Part shown: positions 1-6,579 of the stretch, piece after piece
Numbering within the stretch: position 1 is the stretch's first letter
Layout of the letters: each line of letters starts with the position of its first letter
Assembly: GCA_003132905.1 (NCBI GenBank)
Contig: PKZC01000209.1
Location: 7,400 to 14,852 of the forward strand
From: Bryobacterales bacterium
GTDB lineage: Bacteria > Acidobacteriota > Terriglobia > Bryobacterales > Bryobacteraceae
DNA: 7,453 nucleotides
Direction of reading: 5' to 3'
The notes under the pieces: model-generated
What the model saw: only the letters and a program-made list of their open reading frames with translations
The model's database searches: none
What the model was told of the DNA's origin: nothing
Translations under genes and position numbers: made by a program

Positions 1-483
1 ACCAGCCTGCCGAACGCCCGAGCGCTGTTCCTGCATCTGGACGCTGAAATCGCCAGGTGCTCCCGCGACAATTTGACGCTCGGGATCATCGTATGCGATA
101 TCGATGGCTTCCGGCAGATCAACGATCGTTACGGTTCCCTGGCCGGTGACCAGCTGATTCGCAGCGTCGCTTGCGCGCTCCGGCAATCCTGCCGCGAGTC
201 GGACTACATAGCGCGAGTGGGCGGAGACGAGTTCGTGACTGTCATGGAGGGCCTGAGCCGATCGTCCGCCGAGCAGCGCATGCGGCATTTCGACGGCCTG
301 GTCCGTGAGGCGGGACGCAAGTTGTGCGGCGAAGAGATCGTGGCTCTAAGTTGCGGCTACGTCCTGTTCCGCGCCGACGGCGGCACGGCCGAGGAGCTGC
401 TGGCGGAGGCGGACCGGCGCATGCATCAAAGGAAGCAGGAACGCCGGAATGCCGCGCCCTCAACAGTCATCGAGGTGGCGTGA
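1..483 (+). CDS. Diguanylate cyclase, GGDEF domain (C-terminal part; 5' end outside window)
   Basis: This is the C-terminal catalytic domain of an enzyme that condenses two GTP into the second messenger cyclic di-GMP. The frame is open from base 1, and the first residues (TSLPNAR) match the conserved LTGLPNR-type start of GGDEF domains, so nearly the whole domain is present and any sensor region lies upstream. Visible landmarks, in window residue numbers, are DIDGF at 33-37 (metal and nucleotide binding), IND and GD in the following helix, and the signature GGDEF at 74-78 (bases 220-234). An RESD tetrapeptide at bases 193-204, exactly five residues before GGDEF, fits the RxxD inhibitory site, so product feedback inhibition is likely. 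The C-terminal tail (ADRRMHQRK) matches the usual family ending (AD..MY..K). No EAL domain follows before the TGA at 481-483. The enzyme looks active. Its input signal cannot be judged, and a catalytically altered homologue is unlikely given the intact motif. Confidence 0.93.
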   Translation, partial: TSLPNARALFLHLDAEIARCSRDNLTLGIIVCDIDGFRQINDRYGSLAGDQLIRSVACALRQSCRESDYIARVGGDEFVTVMEGLSRSSAEQRMRHFDGLVREAGRKLCGEEIVALSCGYVLFRADGGTAEELLAEADRRMHQRKQERRNAAPSTVIEVA

Positions 484-484
484 C

Positions 485-1405
485 CTATTTCTTCAGCCAC
501 AGGTCGAGGAACTTGTCAGCCAGTTGTTGAGGAACATTGGCGGTCACTTTGGTCTGCGCCTGCTGCTGGGTCACCTGGATGGCATCGTAGAGCTTGAGCA
601 GGTCGGGCTGGTTGTCGGGGGTTCTCAGGCGTCCGAACCCCACCAGCCCACGGACCAGATCGTGGACGAACTTGGCGTCGCGCTCGGTATTGCAATTCAC
701 CACCGCGGTAGCGTCCATGCCGTTGGTCAGGTTCATGCCCAGCGTGGCGCTGTCCACCGATCGCAGGGCCTGCAGGACATTGCCGAGGTTTCCTTCGCGC
801 GGCAGCGGTAAATTCAAATTCTCGACGCCTCCAGTAAGCGCGGCATAAACCTGATCGACCGCGGGCAACGTTCGCAGCAGATCGCGGAGCGGCAGAGGAA
901 GACCGCGGCCAACGCCTGCCGGTGCGTCGATAAGGGCATGAATCCCGGCGACGGTTCCCGCGGCGGCGGTGGTGTCGTCCAGAAACGTGATGACGGGCCG
1001 GTCAGGAGCGCTGTTGTCGCCGTACAGCGCATGTTCCTTGTACATGGAAGGAGCCACGCCGTTGGACTTGAAACGGGCCTGGAGGTCGGGGATGCGAAAC
1101 TTTCCCCGCACCAGCAACAGAGCGTTCTTGCCATCGGAACAAGTCAGGATTTCCGAAAGATCTTTGCGCGGGTCGAGCCCGGTTTGTTGGGCGAACCGAT
1201 CGAGCTGCGGCAGCGGGACACGGTTGATGAGTTTTTGATAGATGGCCGTGTCGCGAATCCCGGTGAGGTTCACACCCAAGACCACAACGGTGTCGGATGG
1301 GACTAGAGCTTCGAGGGCGGGGCTGACGTGGAGCGACGCGGACTGCTTGGGTTGGCAACCGGAGAGGATGAAACAAGCCAGGATAACGATGGATAGATAG
1401 CGCAC
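485..1405 (-). CDS. Uncharacterised lipoprotein, third gene of an ABC transporter operon
   Basis: I do not recognise a named family with confidence. The 306-residue protein starts with a short positive N-terminus, a hydrophobic stretch (residues 4-14) and the lipobox LSGC at 14-17, so it should be lipidated on Cys17. Gln at +2 would favour the outer membrane under the E. coli sorting rule. The GTG at 1405-1403 overlaps the permease stop (TAGTG) and has a purine-rich AAGAGA upstream. A longer reading from 1591 would place 62 residues inside the permease gene and bury the signal peptide, so I reject it. The rest is soluble alpha/beta sequence without transmembrane segments. LGVNLT (residues 43-48) recurs as LGMNLT (222-227), each followed four residues later by Asp, which hints at two related halves. 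The one-base overlap implies co-translation with the transporter, so a periplasmic or outer-membrane accessory role is plausible; the function itself is unknown. It lacks the look of NosL. Confidence 0.85.
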   Translation of the reverse strand: MRYLSIVILACFILSGCQPKQSASLHVSPALEALVPSDTVVVLGVNLTGIRDTAIYQKLINRVPLPQLDRFAQQTGLDPRKDLSEILTCSDGKNALLLVRGKFRIPDLQARFKSNGVAPSMYKEHALYGDNSAPDRPVITFLDDTTAAAGTVAGIHALIDAPAGVGRGLPLPLRDLLRTLPAVDQVYAALTGGVENLNLPLPREGNLGNVLQALRSVDSATLGMNLTNGMDATAVVNCNTERDAKFVHDLVRGLVGFGRLRTPDNQPDLLKLYDAIQVTQQQAQTKVTANVPQQLADKFLDLWLKK

Positions 1406-2229
1406 TAGAAATCTCTTCGCGCGAAGATGGCGAGGGCCGCCCCCAGCATAATCGCTCCGAACAAGGCCGAAGACCAGATGGGTGCGAACCCGGCGAATGT
1501 GCGGCTTTGAATCGCGTCCAAAGTCATTTTGCCCAGCTCGTAAACCTTGGGGAGCGCATAGTAAAGCACGCGCCAGAGATTGCGTGACCATTCCGAAGAC
1601 AGCAGGCGCATCATCAAGCTGGTCTGGGCCAGGATGGGGCTGATGATCATCAGCGCGACGGTGATCATGGTGGCGGCCGCGGCGCTTTCGAGCGTCACAC
1701 CGATGAGCACCACAACTGCGAGCAGCACTGCAAAGATGAACGTGGTGGTGGCAATGGCGATCAGAAAGCCCGGGGACCAGATGCCTGTTTTAACGCCCAA
1801 AATGGCCCACACGCCGAACACCAGGAAGGTGGTGTTGAGAAATACCACGAGAACATTGCCGGCAAAACGTCCGAGCAGGATATGGGATCGTGAGAGGGGC
1901 TTGGAGAGCAGCAGCTCGATGCGGCCGGGTTCCAGGACGCTGGGAACGAGGCCGACCGAGGCGAACACGGCGAGAAACATTCCCCAGGTGTAGAGGAAGG
2001 TCGCGATTCCTCCGTAGACGCCGCGCACCAAACGGTCGACGTTCGCATCGGCCGGGCGCGTTTCGCGGCCAAATAGCGAGACCGTGGCGCTTGCGCCGGC
2101 GACGATGTCGATACGCAGCAGGAACAGGAAGAAGATAATAAGCAGCGCGGAAAGGCCGAACAGAACCCAGAAGATTTTTCGCGCGAGCGCTTCCCGAAAT
2201 GTATCGCGGATCAGGGCCAGGGTGACCAT
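1405..2229 (-). CDS. ABC-2 type transporter permease
   Basis: This 274-residue integral membrane protein should be the membrane half of an ABC transporter, working with the ATPase encoded just upstream. Hydrophobic segments lie near residues 19-38, 72-96, 122-146, 154-178, 183-203 and 250-270, giving the six helices usual for ABC-2 half-size permeases. The N-terminal IRDTFREALARKIFW and the cytoplasmic EPGRIELLLSKPLSR (residues 100-114) before helix 3 are typical of the NosY/ABC-2 permease group. The ATG at 2229-2227 overlaps the ATPase stop as TAATG. I see no Shine-Dalgarno before it, so initiation probably depends on translational coupling. The stop overlaps the GTG of the lipoprotein gene. 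Two copies presumably dimerise, since only one permease gene is present. The substrate cannot be read from the sequence; export, or an envelope-maintenance role, is more likely than import because no classical binding protein is encoded. Confidence 0.93.
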   Translation of the reverse strand: MVTLALIRDTFREALARKIFWVLFGLSALLIIFFLFLLRIDIVAGASATVSLFGRETRPADANVDRLVRGVYGGIATFLYTWGMFLAVFASVGLVPSVLEPGRIELLLSKPLSRSHILLGRFAGNVLVVFLNTTFLVFGVWAILGVKTGIWSPGFLIAIATTTFIFAVLLAVVVLIGVTLESAAAATMITVALMIISPILAQTSLMMRLLSSEWSRNLWRVLYYALPKVYELGKMTLDAIQSRTFAGFAPIWSSALFGAIMLGAALAIFARRDF

Positions 2230-3152
2230 TATTTTTGCACCGTACGGACGAAGACCTCTTCGAGAGTGCTAGTGGTAGGCGCCAGAGCCTCAATTTCGCA
2301 GCGCTCGGCGCGCAGCAGATCCACTGCGCCGTTGACGATCTCGCGGCTCGAAAACTGGAAATCTACCAAGCCGTCGCGCACCGCCATGGAAGTGGCCCGG
2401 CCGCGAAGCTCTTCAGTGAGAGCCTCCGGGGGCTGCGGCACCGTCAAGCGATAGCCTTTGCCGGCGATGAGATCCTGCATCTTTCCTGACAGCGCCACTT
2501 TTCCTTTATCCAGTATGGCCACCTCGCGGCAGAGGGTTTCCACTTCCGCGAGCAAATGGGAGTTTACAAAGATGGTGACGCCGCGTTCCTCCAAACCGCC
2601 CAGGATCTCGCGGATCTGGCGGCGGCCCACCGGATCGACGCCATCTGTGGGCTCATCCAGAATCAGAATGGTGGGGGAATGAATGAGCGCTTGCGCCAGA
2701 CCCAGCCGCTGCAGCATGCCCTTGGAATACTTGCCGATCCGCATAGTGGCCCATTCTTTGAGTCCCACCAGCTCCAACTGCTCTGGGATCAGCTTCTTTC
2801 GGCGGGAAGCTTCGACGCCTGAGAGCGCGGCGTAGAAATCGAGCATGCCAGCGCCGGTAAAGTAGGTTGGGAAGCGGTGATTCTCGGGCAGGTATCCAAT
2901 GGGCCGGCGCGCCTGGGGATCGCTGGCGGCCTTCCCGAAGATCAGGGCGCTGCCTTTGGTGGGGCGGACGGCGGAGAGCAACGTCTTGACGAAGGTGGTC
3001 TTCCCAGCGCCATTTGGGCCCAGGAGTCCAAAGATAGCGCCGGGCCGAACGCGCAGCGAAACGCCGTCAATGGCGCGTACCTGGCGCCGCCTCCATTGGG
3101 ATATGTAGACTTTGGTAAGATCCTGGGTTTCGATGGCGTATTCGGAGTCCAC
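2229..3152 (-). CDS. ABC-2 type transporter ATP-binding protein
   Basis: This 307-residue cytoplasmic ATPase powers the adjacent permease. Motifs in order are Walker A GPNGAGKTT (residues 45-53), GYLPEN (86-91) with Glu at the usual Q-loop position, a degenerate signature YSKGM (142-146), Walker B ILILDE (162-167) with catalytic Glu167, D-loop GVDP (171-174), and switch His199 in NSHLL. The YSKGM signature and the GYLPEN loop are normal for ATPases paired with ABC-2 permeases. The roughly 85-residue C-terminal extension ends in TLEEVFV, also typical of this subgroup. The start is a GTG at 3152-3150, chosen because GAGGA lies nine bases upstream and the conserved domain begins within ten residues. 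It is the first gene of the three-gene operon, and its promoter must lie in 3153-3296 or nearby. The fold and role are certain; the substrate is unknown. Confidence 0.95.
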   Translation of the reverse strand: MDSEYAIETQDLTKVYISQWRRRQVRAIDGVSLRVRPGAIFGLLGPNGAGKTTFVKTLLSAVRPTKGSALIFGKAASDPQARRPIGYLPENHRFPTYFTGAGMLDFYAALSGVEASRRKKLIPEQLELVGLKEWATMRIGKYSKGMLQRLGLAQALIHSPTILILDEPTDGVDPVGRRQIREILGGLEERGVTIFVNSHLLAEVETLCREVAILDKGKVALSGKMQDLIAGKGYRLTVPQPPEALTEELRGRATSMAVRDGLVDFQFSSREIVNGAVDLLRAERCEIEALAPTTSTLEEVFVRTVQK

Positions 3153-3161
3153 TCGGCCTAT

Positions 3162-3166
3162 TCCTC
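3162..3166 (-). promoter_or_regulatory. Shine-Dalgarno site of the ABC ATPase gene
   Basis: Read on the minus strand, this is GAGGA with a nine-base spacer to the GTG at 3152-3150. It is the strongest ribosome binding site of the operon and decides the GTG start. The two downstream genes have a weak site or none and appear to rely on overlapping stop/start codons. Confidence 0.7.
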
Positions 3167-3195
3167 ACACCAGGATACGCAGGAATGCCCCTACT

Positions 3196-3250
3196 TTGTT
3201 CCCTGCCCGGTAGAGATGCGGCATGGGGGGCTGCCACAGGGACAATTCCC
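3196..3250. repeat. Overlapping inverted repeats in the divergent intergenic region
   Basis: TTGTTCCCTG at 3196-3205 is complementary to CAGGGACAA at 3237-3245, with one unpaired T and a loop of about 31 bases. The right arm also forms a smaller inverted repeat with the bases that follow it: GGGA at 3239-3242 and TCCC at 3247-3250 around a four-base spacer. The two pairings compete for the same bases. The element lies between the divergent ABC operon and the M3 peptidase gene, so it could be an operator or a leader structure of the operon transcript. Chance is a real alternative for arms this short. Confidence 0.4.
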
Positions 3251-3296
3251 GTGAAAATCCTCAGTAGAATGTCATAAGATAAAGGTATAAATTAGA
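3251..3296 (+). promoter_or_regulatory. Probable promoter tract for the M3 peptidase gene
   Basis: This is an AT-rich island in an otherwise GC-rich window, directly before the ATG at 3297. Candidate -10 elements are TAGAAT (3265-3270), TAAGAT (3275-3280, with GTGAAA at 3251-3256 as a possible -35 after 18 bases) and TATAAA (3286-3291). The last lies only five bases before the ATG, so using it would give a nearly leaderless mRNA. A weak Shine-Dalgarno, AAAGG at 3281-3285, has an 11-base spacer. I cannot tell which element is used. Confidence 0.4.
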
Positions 3297-5351
3297 ATGA
3301 CTCCTACCACAGCCGCCAACCCGCTGCTTCAAATTCAGTTTCAAATTCCCTTCGATCAAATTCGCACCGAGGACGTGGAGCCTGCCGTTGAGGAACTGCT
3401 GCAGGATGCGCGTCAGAAATTAAATGACCTGACTTCGGAACCAGGCCCGCGAACTTTTGCCAATACATTGCAGAGGCTGGATCACCTGACGGAGCGGCTG
3501 GATTATGCCATGCAGATTGTTCGTCATCTGGAGGCAGTGACAACCACTCCGGAGCTGAGGGCGGCTTATAACGCGGTGCAGCCCAAGGTGAGTGAATTCT
3601 ATTCCTCGCTGCCGCTCAACGAAGCGTTGTGGCAAGCCGTGCTGAGCTATTCGCGAACTTCAGAGGCGGGCGCGCTCACGGGCATACGGAAGCGCTTCCT
3701 TGAAAAAACCTTGGACAATTTCCGGCGTCATGGGGCCGAATTAAATCCTGAGGGTAAGAAACGCATCGCCGAGATCGATGTAGAGCTGACCAAACAGACC
3801 ATTCGATTCGCTGAAAACGTCCTGGATTCGACCAATCACTACGAATGGGTGATCACCGATGAACGGCAACTGGCGGGACTGCCGGAAAGCGCGAGAGCTA
3901 TGGCGCGTGCCAGCGCGGCGTCCAAAGGGCTGCCGGAGCCGTCCTGGCGCTTTACGCTGCAAGGCCCTAGTTACCTGGCGGTGATGACCTATTTGGACGA
4001 CGAAGGCATGCGCCGACAGGTGTACGAAGCCTTTGTCAACCGCGCGACGGAGGATAATCGCGACAACCGGCCCATCATGCGGAGCATTCTAGAACTGCGC
4101 GGAGAGAAGGCCCGGCTGCTGGGCTATCGCGACTTCGCGGATCTGGTGCTGGAAGATCGGATGGCGCACGCCGGAGACCGGGCGCAACAGTTTTTGGAGG
4201 ATTTAAGGTATAAAACCGAAGCTGCCTTTCAGAAAGAAAATTCGGATTTACTGGCATTCTCCGGCAAATCCGAGTTACAGCCGTGGGATATCGCTTACTA
4301 CGCGGAAAAGGAGCGCAGCGCGCTATACGATTTCGACGAGGAGGCGCTGCGGCCGTACTTTCCGCTGGAGAGCGTGGTTCAAGGCATGTTCGAGATTGTC
4401 CGGCGGCTGTACGGAATTTCGGTGGTGGAAAAGAAGGACGTACCGGTTTGGGATGCGCACGTCAAATACTACGAGATCTATGACGAGAGCCGTCCCCGCG
4501 CTAACGAGCTGGTAGGGGCATTTTATGCCGATTGGTTCCCGCGCGAGAACAAGCGCGGCGGCGCATGGATGGATACTCTGATCACGGGCGAAACGCACGG
4601 CGACCGGCAGGAACCGCATGCTGGCCTGATTTGCGGCAATTTGACGCCGCCTGGGGACGATCGTCCATCGCTGCTGACCCATCGCGAGGTCCAGACCATT
4701 TTTCACGAGTTCGGCCACCTGCTGCATCATTGTTTGACTCGTGTGGAACTGCGCGGCTTCGCCGGAGTGAACGTAGCCTGGGATTTCGTGGAACTGCCGT
4801 CGCAGATCATGGAGAACTGGTCATGGGAACGCGAGGCGCTGGACCTATTTGCGCGGCATTACCAGACCGCCGCGCCCATCCCGGCCGAACTTCTCGAAAA
4901 GATGCGGAATGCACGTAATTTCCGGGCTGCCAATGGACAGATGCGCCAGCTTGGATTCGGACTGGTGGATCTGGCGCTGCATCGGGACATTCCGCCGGGC
5001 TCGAACATCGATCTGCTGGCCTTTGCGCGGAACATCCTGCAACAGTTTTCGGCGGCGAGATTGCCGGAACATTACGGCATGATCGTGAGCTTTACTCACC
5101 TGTTTTCAAGCCCTGTAGGTTACGGCGCGGGCTATTACTCGTACAAGTGGGCCGAGGTTCTGGACGCCGACGCCTTCACTCAGTTTCAAAGGGCCGGCAT
5201 CTTCAACCGTGATGTGGGCGGCCGGTTCCGGGATCGAATTCTGGCGCGCGGCGACAGCGAAGATCCAGCCGAGTTGTATCGCAGCTTCATGGGCCGCGAT
5301 CCCGATCCAAACGCGCTGCTGGAGCGATCGGGCTTGTTAGTACAACAATAG
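3297..5351 (+). CDS. prlC: M3 family zinc oligopeptidase, oligopeptidase A type
   Basis: This 684-residue cytoplasmic metallopeptidase cleaves short peptides, including degraded signal peptides and protein fragments in better-studied bacteria. The zinc site is HEFGH at residues 470-474 (bases 4704-4718), with His470 and His474 as ligands and Glu471 as the catalytic base. The third ligand is Glu499 in DFVELPSQIMENW, 29 residues after the first His, the same spacing as in thimet oligopeptidase. Near the C-terminus, GYGAGYYSYKWAEV (about 608-621) carries the conserved Gly-rich loop and the substrate-binding tyrosines. HHCLTRVE after the zinc helix, together with the DFVELPSQ stretch, favours oligopeptidase A over dipeptidyl carboxypeptidase (Dcp). 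The length equals that of E. coli oligopeptidase A (about 680). No signal peptide is seen. The gene is divergent from the ABC operon and is followed after 50 bases by the M50 protease gene. The symbol rests on motif similarity only; family M3 itself is certain. Confidence 0.93.
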   Translation: MTPTTAANPLLQIQFQIPFDQIRTEDVEPAVEELLQDARQKLNDLTSEPGPRTFANTLQRLDHLTERLDYAMQIVRHLEAVTTTPELRAAYNAVQPKVSEFYSSLPLNEALWQAVLSYSRTSEAGALTGIRKRFLEKTLDNFRRHGAELNPEGKKRIAEIDVELTKQTIRFAENVLDSTNHYEWVITDERQLAGLPESARAMARASAASKGLPEPSWRFTLQGPSYLAVMTYLDDEGMRRQVYEAFVNRATEDNRDNRPIMRSILELRGEKARLLGYRDFADLVLEDRMAHAGDRAQQFLEDLRYKTEAAFQKENSDLLAFSGKSELQPWDIAYYAEKERSALYDFDEEALRPYFPLESVVQGMFEIVRRLYGISVVEKKDVPVWDAHVKYYEIYDESRPRANELVGAFYADWFPRENKRGGAWMDTLITGETHGDRQEPHAGLICGNLTPPGDDRPSLLTHREVQTIFHEFGHLLHHCLTRVELRGFAGVNVAWDFVELPSQIMENWSWEREALDLFARHYQTAAPIPAELLEKMRNARNFRAANGQMRQLGFGLVDLALHRDIPPGSNIDLLAFARNILQQFSAARLPEHYGMIVSFTHLFSSPVGYGAGYYSYKWAEVLDADAFTQFQRAGIFNRDVGGRFRDRILARGDSEDPAELYRSFMGRDPDPNALLERSGLLVQQ

Positions 5352-5387
5352 CGATCCGCCTCGCCGTTTCGGGCATCCTATAAAGTG

Positions 5388-5393
5388 AGAGGA
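5388..5393 (+). promoter_or_regulatory. Shine-Dalgarno site of the M50 protease gene
   Basis: AGAGGA lies eight bases before the ATG at 5402 and fixes that start. The bases AGGAT (5390-5394) are complementary to ATCCT at 5375-5379, so a weak five-base-pair hairpin could cover the site. A TATAAA at 5379-5384 resembles a -10 element, but no -35 partner is seen, so the gene may instead be read from the peptidase promoter. Confidence 0.6.
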
Positions 5394-5401
5394 TCCGGAC
5401 T

Positions 5402-6532
5402 ATGAGATCTACGATTCGGCTGGGCAAGCTTTATGGCATTGAGATCGGGCTGCACTACAGTTGGTTTCTGATCGCCCTGCTGATCACCATGTCTCTGGGC
5501 TCGCAGTTTCAGCAGAGCCACGGAGAGTGGGGATCGAACGTGATCTGGTCGCTCTCGATACTGACGGCCCTGCTATTTTTCGTCACACTGCTGGCTCATG
5601 AAATGTCGCATGCGCTGGTGGCACGCGCGCGAGGACTGACCACCAAAGCGATCACGCTATTCGCTCTGGGCGGCGTGGCTCAAATCGAGAAGGAACCGGA
5701 AGACGCCAAGACCGAGTTCCTGGTGGGCATCGTGGGACCGTTTTCGAGCGCCGTGATCGGCTTGGTTTCGCTCGGAATCGCCTGGTCGCTGGGATGGCAG
5801 ATCGGAGCCACGCCTGCTACGCCGGTGAGCGCTATGTTCGTCTGGCTGGGGTACATCAACCTGTCACTGGCCGCGTTCAACATGATTCCCGGGTATCCGC
5901 TGGACGGCGGCAGGATTCTGCGATCCATCCTGTGGATGACCTCTCATGACGGGCTGCGCGCTACACAAAGAGCGGCGAACGTTGGAAAGCTGATCGCATT
6001 GCTGTTCATCGCATTTGGCATCTTCCGCTTCTTCGGCGGCGCGGGCTTCGGAGGACTGTGGATAGCTTTCATCGGATGGTTCCTGCTGCAAGCGGCTACC
6101 GCGAGCGCCAGTTCGGTGGCTCTGACGGCAGGGTTGAAGGGCGTCAAGGTGAGCGACATCATGACGGCCGATTGCATCATGCTGGACGGGAACATGAACG
6201 TGGAACAGTTTGTGGAAACGTACCTGCTTCGATCCGGCAGACGCTGTTTTGTAGTCCAGCAGAACGGGGAAGTGGCGGGATTGGTCACTTCACACGAGAT
6301 TAAGGAACTGGAGCGCGCGCGCTGGCCGTATACTACGCTTTCCGATATCATGCGGCCACTGGATCAACTGCACACGGTAGCGCCGACGACGCCGGTGATG
6401 GAAGCGCTGGAAACCATGGGGCGCGACGATGTGAATCAGCTTCCGGTGGTGAGCGGCAATCACTTGGATGGAATTATCACGCGCGCTAACGTCTTGCAAT
6501 TCCTGCAGACGCGGACCGAACTAGGGCGCTGA
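5402..6532 (+). CDS. M50 site-2-type intramembrane metalloprotease with C-terminal CBS pair
   Basis: This 376-residue membrane protease belongs to the M50B group, which cuts substrates within or next to the membrane, often to release signalling factors. The zinc motif HEMSH is at residues 66-70 (bases 5597-5611) inside a hydrophobic helix. The second catalytic motif, NMIPGYPLDGG at 160-170 (bases 5879-5911), supplies Asp168 as the third ligand. Hydrophobic segments fall near 15-33, 47-78, 106-132, 142-170, 194-212 and 217-236, about six in all. Two CBS motifs follow at roughly 248-305 and 312-370, both starting with a V/LSDIM pattern; CBS pairs commonly bind adenine nucleotides and may gate activity. 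There is no PDZ domain, which separates it from RseP and matches the MjS2P and mycobacterial Rip3 architecture. The start is supported by AGAGGA eight bases upstream. No anti-sigma factor, sporulation or other obvious substrate gene is adjacent, so the target is unknown. Confidence 0.94.
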   Translation: MRSTIRLGKLYGIEIGLHYSWFLIALLITMSLGSQFQQSHGEWGSNVIWSLSILTALLFFVTLLAHEMSHALVARARGLTTKAITLFALGGVAQIEKEPEDAKTEFLVGIVGPFSSAVIGLVSLGIAWSLGWQIGATPATPVSAMFVWLGYINLSLAAFNMIPGYPLDGGRILRSILWMTSHDGLRATQRAANVGKLIALLFIAFGIFRFFGGAGFGGLWIAFIGWFLLQAATASASSVALTAGLKGVKVSDIMTADCIMLDGNMNVEQFVETYLLRSGRRCFVVQQNGEVAGLVTSHEIKELERARWPYTTLSDIMRPLDQLHTVAPTTPVMEALETMGRDDVNQLPVVSGNHLDGIITRANVLQFLQTRTELGR

Positions 6533-6550
6533 TATTTCCTATCGCCGGGC

Positions 6551-6579
6551 CTGCGTAAACTTTGGTAAAGTAGGCGCAG
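6551..6579. repeat. Symmetric interrupted palindrome before the DUF1080 gene
   Basis: The 29-base element reads CTGCG-N3-ACTTT-N3-AAAGT-N3-CGCAG, with perfect outer and inner arms and equal three-base spacers. As RNA it could fold into a hairpin of five inner and six outer pairs (counting one U-G pair) around a small internal loop. It ends on the first base of the GTG start at 6579, so its 3' half contains the only candidate ribosome-binding bases (AGTAGG at 6569-6574). It could be an operator for a dimeric regulator or a translation-controlling hairpin. No T-run follows, so a standard intrinsic terminator for the M50 gene is unlikely. Confidence 0.55.

Noticed and set aside
449..811. Plus-strand open frame opposite the lipoprotein gene
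   Set aside because: It runs antisense to a gene with a clear signal peptide and operon context, has no recognisable motif, and is a by-product of GC-rich codon use.
485..1405. NosL-like copper chaperone in a nosF-nosY-nosL style operon
   Set aside because: The protein is about 306 residues, far longer than NosL, and shows no clustered Cys/Met metal site after the lipobox.
1406..1591. Upstream extension of the lipoprotein reading frame to 1591
   Set aside because: It would overlap the permease gene by 186 bases and put 62 unconvincing residues before a clear lipoprotein signal peptide. The GTG at 1405 overlapping the permease stop explains the start better.
1790..2293. 167-residue minus-strand frame across the ATPase-permease junction
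   Set aside because: Arg/Pro-rich shadow of two well-supported genes in a different frame, with no domain.
4532..4918. 128-residue open frame inside the M3 peptidase gene
   Set aside because: It lies fully within the zinc-site region of the peptidase in another frame and has Arg/Ala-rich, motif-free sequence.
3297..5351. Dipeptidyl carboxypeptidase (Dcp) as the M3 family member
   Set aside because: Residues after the zinc helix (HHCLTRVE, DFVELPSQ) match oligopeptidase A rather than Dcp; this is motif memory, so the choice is favoured, not proven.
6551..6579. Reading the palindrome as an intrinsic terminator of the M50 gene
   Set aside because: No T-run follows on the plus strand and the element touches the next start codon, so regulation of the next gene fits better.
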